Assembly: GCF_000974445.1 (NCBI RefSeq) | Contig: NZ_BBOJ01000019.1 | Span: forward strand, 62,001-126,000 | DNA from: Lentzea aerocolonigenes | GTDB taxonomy: Bacteria; Actinomycetota; Actinomycetes; Mycobacteriales; Pseudonocardiaceae | Reading direction: 5' to 3' | DNA length: 64,000 nt | In this document: one piece after another, positions 54,073-62,398 of the stretch | Layout: every line of letters begins with the position of its first letter | How positions within the stretch are numbered: the first letter of the stretch is position 1 | The notes under the pieces: model-generated | The model's database searches: none | The model's input: the letters and a program-made list of their open reading frames with translations, nothing else | Told to the model about the DNA's origin: nothing | Program-made: the position numbers and the translations under genes

Positions 54073-55381
54073 CCCCACCCTCCAGCTCCGTCCACACAGG
54101 ACCATCGGGGAACCGGTAGTCGGACAGCGTCTCTTCCTTGAGCTGAGCGGAGAAACCCGGCTCGGTCGGCGCCAGGTAACGACCGTTCTCGACGACGGCC
54201 GGGTCGAGGAAGTGCTCGTGCAGGTGGTCAACCCACTCGATCACGCGGCTGCCGATCTCGCCGGAGACCGCGGCGTAGTCGAAGAACGACAGGTGCCTGA
54301 CCAGCTCGCACAGGCCGACACCGCCGGCGTGCGGGCACACCGGAATGCCGAACTTCTTGGCCAGCAACAGGATCGCGATGTTCTCGTTCACGCCCGCGAC
54401 CCGGCACGCGTCGAGCTGCAGCACGTCGATCGCACCGGCCTGGAGGAGCTGCTTGAACACCACGCGGTTCTGCACGTGCTCGCCCGTGGCGATCCGGATC
54501 GGGGCCAGCGCGTCCGCGATAGCGCGGTGCGCCAGCACGTCGTCCGGCGAGGTGGGCTCCTCGATCCAGTACGGGTCGTACGGCGCGAGCTCACGCATCC
54601 AGCGGACCGCCGTGTCGACGTCCCAGCGCTGGTTCGCGTCCACCGCGACCCGCACGTCGTCGCCGACGACCTCGCGGGCGAGCTTCATCCTGCGGACGTC
54701 GTCGTCGAGGCTGCCACCGACCTTGAGCTTGATCATGTCGAAGCCGTCGGCGAGTGCCTGGCGCGCGAGGTTGGCGAGCTTCTCGTCGGAGTAGCCGAGC
54801 CAGCCGGGAGACGTCGTGTAGGCCGGGTAGCCGTCACGGGTGATGGTCTCGACGCGCTCGGCCTTGCCGTGCTCGACCGCGCGCAGGATCTGCAACGCGT
54901 CGTCGGGCGTGAGCGCGTCGGACAGGTACCGGAAGTCGACGAGGCTGACGATCTCCTCGGGCGTCATCTGCGCGAGGAACCGCCAGACCGGCAACCCGGC
55001 GCGGCGCGCGGCGAGGTCCCACGCGGCGTTCACGACGGCGCCGATCGCCATGTGCGCGACGCCCTTCTCGGGGCCGAGCCACCGCAGCTGCGAGTCGCCG
55101 ATCAGCTCGAAGTACAGCTCTCCCAGCGCTTTCGCGGTCTCCGGCACGTCCTTGCCGACCACGTGCGGCGCCAGCGAGTTGATCGCGGCGGCCTGCACGT
55201 CGTTGCCGCGTCCGATGGTGAACGCGAGCCCGTGGCCCTCCGGCCCTTCGTCAGTCCGCAGCACCACGTACGCGGCGCTGTAGTCCGGGTCGGGGTTCAT
55301 CGCGTCGGAGCCGTCGAGCTCGCGCGAGGTCGGGAACCTGATGTCCAGCACGTCGAGTGAAGTGATCTTGGGCATGGTCAC
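54065..55381 (-). CDS. L-fuconate dehydratase (enolase superfamily)
   Basis: 438-residue enolase-superfamily dehydratase, typical length of FucD. Active-site residues are K218/K220 (IKLKVGG), metal ligands D248 (VDANQRW), E274 (IEEPTSP) and E301 (TGEHVQN), and catalytic H351 (CPHAGGVG). It converts L-fuconate to 2-keto-3-deoxy-L-fuconate. The GTG start overlaps the stop of the FAH gene; ATG 55375 is an alternative. Confidence 0.93.
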   Translation of the reverse strand: MTMPKITSLDVLDIRFPTSRELDGSDAMNPDPDYSAAYVVLRTDEGPEGHGLAFTIGRGNDVQAAAINSLAPHVVGKDVPETAKALGELYFELIGDSQLRWLGPEKGVAHMAIGAVVNAAWDLAARRAGLPVWRFLAQMTPEEIVSLVDFRYLSDALTPDDALQILRAVEHGKAERVETITRDGYPAYTTSPGWLGYSDEKLANLARQALADGFDMIKLKVGGSLDDDVRRMKLAREVVGDDVRVAVDANQRWDVDTAVRWMRELAPYDPYWIEEPTSPDDVLAHRAIADALAPIRIATGEHVQNRVVFKQLLQAGAIDVLQLDACRVAGVNENIAILLLAKKFGIPVCPHAGGVGLCELVRHLSFFDYAAVSGEIGSRVIEWVDHLHEHFLDPAVVENGRYLAPTEPGFSAQLKEETLSDYRFPDGPVWTELEGGDD

Positions 55382-56232
55382 GCCTGCCCGAGGGTCTGAC
55401 GCTGCTTGCCGAGGCCTTCGATCTCCAGCTCGACGACGTCACCGGCGCGCAGGTACGGCTTGGGCTCCGACTGGCCGAGCGCCACCCCAGCGGGTGTACC
55501 TGTGTTGATGACGTCACCCGGTCGAAGTACGAGGAACTGGCTCAGGTAGCGCACGATCTCCGCGATCGGGAAGATCATGTTCTTGGTGGACGAGTTCTGC
55601 TTGATCTCGCCGTTCACCCAGAGCCGCATCTCGAGGCTCTGCGGGTCGGCGATCTCGTCGGCAGGCACGAGGAAGGGGCCGAGCGGGTTGAACGTCTCGC
55701 AGTTCTTGCCCTTGTCCCACGTCCCGCCGCGCTCGATCTGGAACTCGCGCTCGGAGACGTCGTGCGAGAGCACGTACGCGCCGACGCACGCCAGAGCGTC
55801 CTCTTCGGACTCGAGGTAGCGAGCGGTGCGCCCGATGACGACGCCGAGCTCGACCTCCCAGTCGGTCTTCACGGACCGGCGCGGGACGAGCACCTCGTCG
55901 TACGGGCCGACGATCGTGTCCGGCGTCTTGAGGAACATCACCGGCTCGCCCGGGATGTCCGCGCCGGTCTCCTCCGCGTGGTCGCGGTAGTTGAGGCCGA
56001 TGCAGATCACCTTGCCGGGACGCGCGAGCGGCGGGCCGACGCGCACGCCCTCGGCGTCCAGCACTTCGAGCTCGCCGGCTTCGAGGGCGGCGCGGACGCG
56101 GTTGACGCCGTCGTTCGCGAGGAACGACCCGTCGATGTCCGGCGTGATCGGCAGGAGGTCGTACGTGGTCCCGTCGTCGGTCCTCACTGCAGGACGTTCA
56201 TCGCCGACCGGCCCCAGGCGCAGAAGCTGCAC
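55378..56232 (-). CDS. Fumarylacetoacetate-hydrolase family, probable 2,4-diketo-3-deoxy-L-fuconate hydrolase
   Basis: 284 residues of the FAH superfamily. The metal and substrate motifs are GKVICIGLNYRDHAEE, FLKTPDTIVGP, DWEVELGVVIG and DVINTGTPAGVALG. In this pathway it would split the diketo acid into pyruvate and L-lactate. The start is GTG 56232, chosen because GAGGAGGA stands 6 bases upstream. It is the first gene of the eight-gene minus-strand operon. Confidence 0.92.
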   Translation of the reverse strand: MQLLRLGPVGDERPAVRTDDGTTYDLLPITPDIDGSFLANDGVNRVRAALEAGELEVLDAEGVRVGPPLARPGKVICIGLNYRDHAEETGADIPGEPVMFLKTPDTIVGPYDEVLVPRRSVKTDWEVELGVVIGRTARYLESEEDALACVGAYVLSHDVSEREFQIERGGTWDKGKNCETFNPLGPFLVPADEIADPQSLEMRLWVNGEIKQNSSTKNMIFPIAEIVRYLSQFLVLRPGDVINTGTPAGVALGQSEPKPYLRAGDVVELEIEGLGKQRQTLGQA

Positions 56233-56266
56233 GGCCGTTCCTCCTCTGGTCTCACACCGCATCAAG

Positions 56267-56277
56267 ACATCGGATGT
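56267..56277. promoter_or_regulatory. Palindrome ACATCGGATGT before fucose operon
   Basis: ACATC-G-GATGT is a perfect odd palindrome 34 bp upstream of the first operon gene and 69 bp upstream of the divergent subtilase gene. The promoter-like ATACATCC/TGTATA region overlaps. A regulator such as a FadR-type protein could bind. The same 11-mer recurs in the subtilase gene at 56637-56647. Confidence 0.45.
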
Positions 56278-56346
56278 ATAGCCCTGCGAGGGCAGGTACG
56301 TCTAGGGCCTTCCATCAAGTCGTCCGATGACTGAAAGGAGCTGAGC

Positions 56347-59163
56347 GTGAACCTGGTGGTCGCATCAGTCCTCACGGGTGCCCTGCTGGCACCGTCGAAC
56401 GCGGCGGAGCCTGTAACCGTTTTCGTGGAGCTGACCTCGACAGCTGCTGTCGAAACGAATTCCGTTACACAGGCTCGTTCAGCGCGGGACAGGACGTCGC
56501 AGCAGGCGTCTCGCGTGGTCTCCCGGTCCGGTGGCCGGGAAGTTGCGCGAACGACCAACGCCGTGCCGGGCATCGTTCTGTCGACCCAGAAGTCCCAGTT
56601 GGCTTCTTTGTCTCGTATGCCCGAAGTGCGTGAAGTACATCGGATGTCCCCCAAGAAGCTCACCAACGCCTCGGCCGTCCGACTGACCCGGACGTCGGAG
56701 GCGTGGCGGTCGTTCGGACGCTTCGGCGACGGCGTGCGGATCGGTGTGATCGACACCGGCATCGACTACCGGCACGCGGACTTCGGTGGCGGCACGTTCC
56801 CCACCGCCAAGGTCGTCGGCGGGCACGACTTCGCGGGCGACGCCTACACCGGCAAACCGGGCTCGCTGCCGGAACCCGACGCCGACCCGCTGGACTGCGA
56901 GGGCCACGGCACGCACGTCGCCGGCACCGCGGCCGGGTTCGGCGTGAACCGCGACGGCTCCACCTTTCGCGGGTCGTATTCCGACGTCGACCTCGACTCG
57001 CTGAAGATCGGACCGGGGACCGCGCCTCGCGCGTTGCTCTACGCGTTGAAGGTGTTCGGCTGTGAGGGCAGCACGAACCTGACCGCGCAGGCCCTGGACT
57101 GGGCTCTCGACCCCAACGGCGACGGCGACTTCTCCGACCGGCTCGACGTGGTGAACCTGTCGCTGGGCAGCGACTTCGGTGCCGCGGACGACCCGGACGC
57201 GCTGTTCGTGCGCAAGCTCGTGGAGCACGGCGTGGTCGTGGTCGCGGCGGCCGGAAACGGTGGCGACTTCTACGACGTGGCCGGGTCGCCGGGCAACGCC
57301 GCGGACGCCATCTCCGTGGCGAACAGCCGGGACGCGTTCTCGATGCTGGACGGACTGGAGTCCGGCGACCGGCAGTGGCCCGGCCAGTACAGCCTGAACT
57401 ACAAGGGGCCGTTGGACCTCACAGCGCCAGTGGTGAAGCTTTCATCCAATGTGGATGGTTGTCAGCCGATTTCCGAGTCGTTGAACGGGAAGATCGTCTG
57501 GCTGGAGTGGGACGACGACGATGCCACTCGCGCCTGCGGTTCCGGTGCCCGCACGGACAACGCGTGGAAGGCGGGAGCGGCCGGGGTGTTGCTGCCGTCG
57601 TCGTTGCCCGTGTTCGCGGCCAAGATCGCCGGGAACGCCCACATCCCGGTGTTCCAGCTGACTTCGAGCGCCTCCCGGACGTTGCGACCGGCCCTGGACG
57701 CCGGGACTCTGTCGGTGCACCTCACGTCGGCCCTGAAGGTCGCGGTGCCGTCGATCGAGCCCTCGATCACGGACACGATCACGCCGTCCTCGTCGCGGTC
57801 CCGTTCGTCGATCTCGCTGGCCGCGCCGGGTGACACGATCTTCTCCGCCGCTTCCGGGACGGCGTCGGACGGCGTGTCGATGGGCGGGACCTCGATGGCG
57901 TCGCCGCACGTGGCCGGGATCGCCGCCCTGCTGCGCGAGGTCCATCCGAAGTGGACGGTGGCGGAGATCAAGGCCGCGCTGGTGAACACGGCCTCCGGGG
58001 TGATCCGGTCCGCTGACGGTGTGCGGGAAGCTCCGATGCGGGTCGGTTCGGGCCGGGTGGACGGGCTCGCGGCGCTGTCCACCGACGTCCTGGCGCTGGG
58101 CGACGCGTCGTTCGGCACGGTCGAGGTGAGTGCTCCATTGTTGAACAATCGAACGATCCGATTGTTGAACAATGGGACGAAAACCGTCCGCCTGAAGGCG
58201 CGCTATGAGCCGATCACCGTGGTACCTGGGGTGTCGTTCCAGGTCACGGCACCGTACGTGGTGCTGCCGCCGGGCGGGTCGAGGTCCGTGACCGTGCAAC
58301 TGCGGATCGCGATCCCCTCCGCGTTGCGCAAGACCCCCGACCCCACGGTCTCGCTCGACGAGGGACGCCAGTTCCTCGCGGAGGCGTCCGGACTGGTGGT
58401 GTTCTCGGGCGACCGCTCGCTGCAGGTGCCCGTGTACGCGGCCCCGAAGCCGGTCTCGCGCCTGACGGTGGTCGCCGGACGCGTCGCCGGACGGAGCCTC
58501 GACCAACCGGACTACCAGGCCCGCATGACCGTGCTGCAGCTCGGCGCGCGCTCGGACCGCCTGCCCGACTGCGGACCCGCCGTGCAGGACGACTGCGCGA
58601 TCAACCGCACCGCCCGCGGCGGCGACCTGCGGTACGTGGGCGCGACGGCGACGCCCGACCTGCTGGCGTTCGGCGTCGCGACCTGGAGCACCTGGGCGAA
58701 CATCGGCGGCAACACCCAGCCCGAGGTGCGGTTCTCGGTGGGCGGCAAGAACTTCGTGACGAAGGCGGTCAAGCAGACCAACGCCGACGATGAGGTGACC
58801 GCTGACATCTGGTTCGCCCGCACCGTCGTCGCCGGCACGGACGAGGTCGTGGACGAGCAACCGCTGAACGGCCACGACGGTTCCGTGGACACGAACCTCT
58901 TCGACAGCGACGTCGTCGTCCTGCCGGTTTCGCGTGCTTCGTTGCCGTCCGGCCCCGTGACCTACACCGTCGGCGTGCACAGCCGCTACACCGCGCCCGC
59001 GGACCCCGACGAGCTCGTCGACGTGGCCCCTCCGGCGGTGTTCGACTACGACCTGATCGTGCCTTCACTGTCCACAGTGGTACGTCCGGGTGATCAAGTT
59101 CCTTCTGGATCGTTGGTGTTCTTCCACCACAACGCAACGGGTAACCGTGCGATGACCAGGTGA
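56347..59163 (+). CDS. Secreted S8-family subtilisin-like protease with PA domain
   Basis: 938 residues. Signal peptide about 1-20, an I9-like propeptide (to about 105, VFVELTSTAAVET), then the peptidase domain. The catalytic triad is Asp near residue 135 (GVIDTGIDY), His near 190 (EGHGTHVAG) and Ser near 516 (GTSMASPHVAG). A PA-type insert lies between (about 360-455, ending KIAGNAHIPVFQL). The C-terminal 370 residues are beta-rich Fn3-like domains. Two palindrome copies at 58.1 kb encode LLNNRTIRLLNNGTKT at the peptidase/Fn3 junction. The start is GTG 56347 after GAAAGGAG. Exported; role in protein degradation or processing. Confidence 0.93.
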   Translation: MNLVVASVLTGALLAPSNAAEPVTVFVELTSTAAVETNSVTQARSARDRTSQQASRVVSRSGGREVARTTNAVPGIVLSTQKSQLASLSRMPEVREVHRMSPKKLTNASAVRLTRTSEAWRSFGRFGDGVRIGVIDTGIDYRHADFGGGTFPTAKVVGGHDFAGDAYTGKPGSLPEPDADPLDCEGHGTHVAGTAAGFGVNRDGSTFRGSYSDVDLDSLKIGPGTAPRALLYALKVFGCEGSTNLTAQALDWALDPNGDGDFSDRLDVVNLSLGSDFGAADDPDALFVRKLVEHGVVVVAAAGNGGDFYDVAGSPGNAADAISVANSRDAFSMLDGLESGDRQWPGQYSLNYKGPLDLTAPVVKLSSNVDGCQPISESLNGKIVWLEWDDDDATRACGSGARTDNAWKAGAAGVLLPSSLPVFAAKIAGNAHIPVFQLTSSASRTLRPALDAGTLSVHLTSALKVAVPSIEPSITDTITPSSSRSRSSISLAAPGDTIFSAASGTASDGVSMGGTSMASPHVAGIAALLREVHPKWTVAEIKAALVNTASGVIRSADGVREAPMRVGSGRVDGLAALSTDVLALGDASFGTVEVSAPLLNNRTIRLLNNGTKTVRLKARYEPITVVPGVSFQVTAPYVVLPPGGSRSVTVQLRIAIPSALRKTPDPTVSLDEGRQFLAEASGLVVFSGDRSLQVPVYAAPKPVSRLTVVAGRVAGRSLDQPDYQARMTVLQLGARSDRLPDCGPAVQDDCAINRTARGGDLRYVGATATPDLLAFGVATWSTWANIGGNTQPEVRFSVGGKNFVTKAVKQTNADDEVTADIWFARTVVAGTDEVVDEQPLNGHDGSVDTNLFDSDVVVLPVSRASLPSGPVTYTVGVHSRYTAPADPDELVDVAPPAVFDYDLIVPSLSTVVRPGDQVPSGSLVFFHHNATGNRAMTR
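58137..58173. repeat. Two copies of ATTGTTGAACAAT, 24 bp apart, in the subtilase gene
   Basis: Identical 13-bp palindromes at 58137-58149 and 58161-58173. The 24-bp period equals the repeat unit of the thiO minisatellite, and the pair encodes LLNNRTIRLLNN. They are AT-rich in a GC-rich gene. Confidence 0.88.
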
Positions 59164-59214
59164 CACCCGGTTGGGCGTGCCTTCGGTGAGCATCACTCGG
59201 CATACTCGGCTTTT

Positions 59215-60132
59215 ATGGATCTGGTCGTGGGACTCGACGCTGGCGGCACCTCAACCAGGGCTTTGGTGCTCGATCTGGACGGCGCCCGCCTCGGCCAGGG
59301 CCTGGCGGGCGGCGCGAACCCGAACGCACACCCGCCCACCGTCGCCGCGGCCCACATCGGCGAGGCGCTCGGGGAGGCGTTGGACGGCCTGGACTCCCGC
59401 AAGGTCCGCAGCGGGGTTCTCGGCATGGCCGGAGCCTCGAAGCTGGCGGACCCAGCCGTCTCCGCGCTCTTCCAGGACGCCTGGGAACGCGCGGGCCTGC
59501 ACTGCCCGATGCGCGTGATCACCGACTGCGAGGCCGCCTTCGCCACCGGCACGTCGTCGCCCGACGGCACGGTTCTGGTGGCGGGCACCGGTTCCATCGC
59601 GGGCCGCATCGCCGGCCACCGCATGGTCGGCCAGTCCGGCGGCTACGGCTGGCTGATCGGCGACGACGGTTCGGCGTTCTGGCTGGGCCGCGAGGCCGTG
59701 CGGGCCACGTTGAAGTTGCTCGACCTGGACGCGCCGCTGGAAGGCCTGGCCACCGCAGTTCTCACCGCGGCCGGTGCCCGCAACCGCGGTCAGCTGATCA
59801 ACGCGGTCAACGCTCAGCCACCGATCAGGCTGGCGCAGTTCGCGCCGCTGGTCAGTTCGGCCTACCACCACGGCGATCCCGAGGCGCTGACGATCGTCGC
59901 GTCCGCCGCCCGCCTGCTCGCGGACACGGCGTCCGCGGTGCGCGAGCCGTCCGACACGTCACCGATCGTGCTGGTGGGCAGCCTGATCAAGACGCCGGTG
60001 GGCACGCACCTCAAGCAGGAGCTGCTCACCCGGTGCAACGCTCAGGTGATCATGGCGACGGAAGGGGCGGCGGGCGCGGCCTGGCTGGCGGCGGTCGACG
60101 TGCTGGGACCGACGGCGCCGCGGCCGGCTTGA
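59215..60132 (+). CDS. BadF/BadG-type sugar kinase, probable N-acetylglucosamine kinase
   Basis: 305-residue ASKHA-fold kinase. The phosphate-binding motifs are GLDAGGTSTRALVLD near the N-terminus and AGTGSIAGRI in the middle; GQSGGYGWLIGDDGSAFWLG is the conserved GlcNAc-kinase segment. It probably phosphorylates cytosolic GlcNAc freed by the GH3 enzyme and so feeds NagA. It is not in the das operon and no dre site was seen upstream. Confidence 0.9.
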   Translation: MDLVVGLDAGGTSTRALVLDLDGARLGQGLAGGANPNAHPPTVAAAHIGEALGEALDGLDSRKVRSGVLGMAGASKLADPAVSALFQDAWERAGLHCPMRVITDCEAAFATGTSSPDGTVLVAGTGSIAGRIAGHRMVGQSGGYGWLIGDDGSAFWLGREAVRATLKLLDLDAPLEGLATAVLTAAGARNRGQLINAVNAQPPIRLAQFAPLVSSAYHHGDPEALTIVASAARLLADTASAVREPSDTSPIVLVGSLIKTPVGTHLKQELLTRCNAQVIMATEGAAGAAWLAAVDVLGPTAPRPA

Positions 60133-60199
60133 GCAAGGTCACAGCGCAGCGCGCACAGTTCGTCACGTTGCGCCACCGCGGCTGTGTCAGAGTGCGCGG

Positions 60200-60478
60200 G
60201 TGATCCACATCGTCGCGGCTGGTCCCGACCCCTTTTACGTGCTCGGCAGGCTGGTCGGGTTCGCCATCATCCCGATCATCGTGATCGCGGTGATCGTCTC
60301 CGCTCGCAACAGCCGGAAGAACCGCGAGCGGCAGCAACAGCAGTACTGGGCCCAGCAGCAGTACTACGCGCAGCAGCAACAGCAGCAGTACGGGCAGCCC
60401 CAGCAGTTCCAGCAGCCCTACCCGCCGCCGCAGCAGTACCCGTATCCGCCCCAGCAGCAGTACCCGCCTCAGAACTGA
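60200..60478 (+). CDS. Small membrane protein with Gln/Pro/Tyr-rich tail
   Basis: 92 residues. One transmembrane helix (about 15-33: VLGRLVGFAIIPIIVIAVIV), a short basic segment (SARNSRKNRERQ), then an almost pure Gln/Tyr/Pro tail (QQQYWAQQQYYAQ, YPPPQQYPYPP). The GTG start at 60200 is assumed. Such tails are low-complexity and disordered; the role is unknown. It ends 10 bp before the convergent LysR stop. Confidence 0.75.
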   Translation: MIHIVAAGPDPFYVLGRLVGFAIIPIIVIAVIVSARNSRKNRERQQQQYWAQQQYYAQQQQQQYGQPQQFQQPYPPPQQYPYPPQQQYPPQN

Positions 60479-60488
60479 CTCGGCTCGG

Positions 60489-61397
60489 TCACGACGCCAG
60501 CAGGCGGCCCGAGTCCGGCGTCCTCTCGTGGTACGCGCGCAGCAGCCCCGCGTGCACGGCCTCCACGTGCTGCGCCGCGTCGGCGTTCCACACCAGCGTG
60601 ATCCGCCGGTGCAACGGGTTGCCGATGATCGGCTTGAGCAGCACGCCGGGCAGGTCGTGACCGGGGAAGAAGCCCGCCACGGCACCGGTCGACCGCACCA
60701 GGTCCGCCGCGACGACCGGGTCGACGCCGAAATGTGCGCAGCGCGGCGTGAAGCCGACGGCCTCGCAGGCCAGGTCCAGGTTGAGCCGTCCGCCGTTCCT
60801 CTCGTCGGGAACGACCCACTCCTCGCCGGCCAGCTCGGACAGCAGCACCTCGCTGCGGCCGGACAACCGGTGGCCCAGTGGCACGCCGATCAGCATCCGT
60901 TCGGTTGCCACGCGGCGAAAGCCGACTTCGTCCGGGAACCTCAACGGGCTGTGCGGGAACTCCACCACCAGCGCGAGGTCGAGCTCGCCCGTGCGCACCA
61001 GTTCGAGGACCGCCTGGCCGCCGTGCTCGACGTGCGTGGTCTGCGGCACGCCCGGCAACGTCTCCCTGACCACCTCGACGAGCAACGCGGTCGGTGAGCC
61101 CGCCACGCCTCCCAGCCGGATCCTCGAGTCGCCGCGGTCTGCCAGCTTGTGCGAGGTGACGAGCAGGTCGTCGAACCTGTCGACCAGGTCCTGGGCCCGC
61201 ACCACGACGTGCCGGCCCAGTTCGGTCAGCTCGACGCCGTCGTTGCGGCGCAGGAACAACGGCCCGCCGAGACTCGCCTCGATCCGCCGCACCTGGGCGG
61301 TCAGCCCGGCTTGAGCGATCTTCATCCGGGAGGCGGCCCGGCTGATGCTGCCTGCTTGCGCCACGGTCAGCACCACGTGCAGATGTCTCAGCTCCAT
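60489..61397 (-). CDS. LysR-family transcriptional regulator
   Basis: 302 residues from ATG 61397 (MELRHLHVVLTVAQAGSISR); a GTG at 61403 is an alternative. The wHTH (about 1-60) includes ASRMKIAQAGLTAQVRRIEASLGG. The effector domain has LDLALVVEFPHSP and EEWVVPDERNGG. It lies upstream of the amino-hydroxybenzoate genes in opposite orientation with about 200 bp between. It may control that cluster, by position only. Confidence 0.9.
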   Translation of the reverse strand: MELRHLHVVLTVAQAGSISRAASRMKIAQAGLTAQVRRIEASLGGPLFLRRNDGVELTELGRHVVVRAQDLVDRFDDLLVTSHKLADRGDSRIRLGGVAGSPTALLVEVVRETLPGVPQTTHVEHGGQAVLELVRTGELDLALVVEFPHSPLRFPDEVGFRRVATERMLIGVPLGHRLSGRSEVLLSELAGEEWVVPDERNGGRLNLDLACEAVGFTPRCAHFGVDPVVAADLVRSTGAVAGFFPGHDLPGVLLKPIIGNPLHRRITLVWNADAAQHVEAVHAGLLRAYHERTPDSGRLLAS

Positions 61398-61603
61398 TCG
61401 CACCGAGGAAGCCTAGGGCAGTGAATGAGCCACAAATACGGCCACGCGGGTGTCACCAGGTGACGCTCCGTGGCGGTTGTAAGCGCGATTGCTCTGTCAG
61501 GCCGATAACCCGGGAATTATCGGCACCTCACACCTGCCGCCGGCCGAGTGGTCTGCACCACGCTGCTGGTTGACGTCAAACGACCTCAGGAGGTGTGAGT
61601 GCC

Positions 61604-62398
61604 ATGAGGAAAGCGTTGCGGCTGCGACGGCTTTCCCGTCCGCACGACGAGAGGTATCTCTTCGTGCCGTTGGACCACAGCGTGTCGGACGGTCCGGTGG
61701 TGCCACAGGACCGGTGGCAGGACCTGATCAGCGCGGTCGTGCGGGGTGGCGCCGATGCCATTATCGTCCACAAAGGACGTGTGCGGACGCTCGACCCCGC
61801 CGTGCTCGGCGGATGCGCGTTGATCGTCCACCTGAGCGCCGGCACCGCGCACATGGCGGACATCAACGCCAAGGTGCTCGTCGGCGAGGTCGACGAGGCG
61901 CTGCGGCTCGGCGCCGACGCGGTGAGCGTGCACGTCAACATCGGTTCCGACACGGAGTCCCGCCAGCTGTCCGACCTCGGGACGGTCGCGGCCGCGTGCG
62001 ACTCGTGGAACGTTCCGCTGGTCGCGATGGTCTACGCGCGCGGCCCCAGGGTCAGCGACCCGAAAGATCCCGCACTGGTCGCGCACGTCGTCAACATCGC
62101 GGCGGATCTCGGCGCGGACATCGTCAAAACCACCCTGACCCACCCGGCCGAGTCGATGGCAGAGGTGGTCGCGAGCTGCCCGATTCCCGTGGTCGTCGCG
62201 GGCGGTCCGGCGTCCGCGAACAGCCTTCCCGGCCAGGCTCGCGCCGCGATGAGCGCGGGCTGCGCCGGTCTGGCCGTGGGACGACGGGTCTTCACCTCGC
62301 CGACGCCGATGCAGCTGGTCGCGGAACTGACCTCGATCGTGCACGCCCCCACCGACGAAAGCCTCATCCGCGCACTGACCTGCTTGGAGAACCGGTGA
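61604..62398 (+). CDS. 2-amino-3,7-dideoxy-D-threo-hept-6-ulosonate synthase (GriI-like aldolase)
   Basis: 264-residue class I FbaB/DeoC-like aldolase. It has FVPLDHSVSDGP, ADAIIVHKGRV, LIVHLSAGTAHM and DIVKTTLTHPAE with the Schiff-base Lys; VVVAGGPASANSL ends the barrel. The family (archaeal ADH synthase, Streptomyces GriI) condenses aspartate semialdehyde with a C3 donor from a sugar phosphate. Together with the next gene it would make 3-amino-4-hydroxybenzoate. The ATG 61604 start follows AGGAGG by 10 bases; the nearer GTG 61595 is too close. The 200 bp upstream probably holds the promoter. Confidence 0.9.
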   Translation: MRKALRLRRLSRPHDERYLFVPLDHSVSDGPVVPQDRWQDLISAVVRGGADAIIVHKGRVRTLDPAVLGGCALIVHLSAGTAHMADINAKVLVGEVDEALRLGADAVSVHVNIGSDTESRQLSDLGTVAAACDSWNVPLVAMVYARGPRVSDPKDPALVAHVVNIAADLGADIVKTTLTHPAESMAEVVASCPIPVVVAGGPASANSLPGQARAAMSAGCAGLAVGRRVFTSPTPMQLVAELTSIVHAPTDESLIRALTCLENR

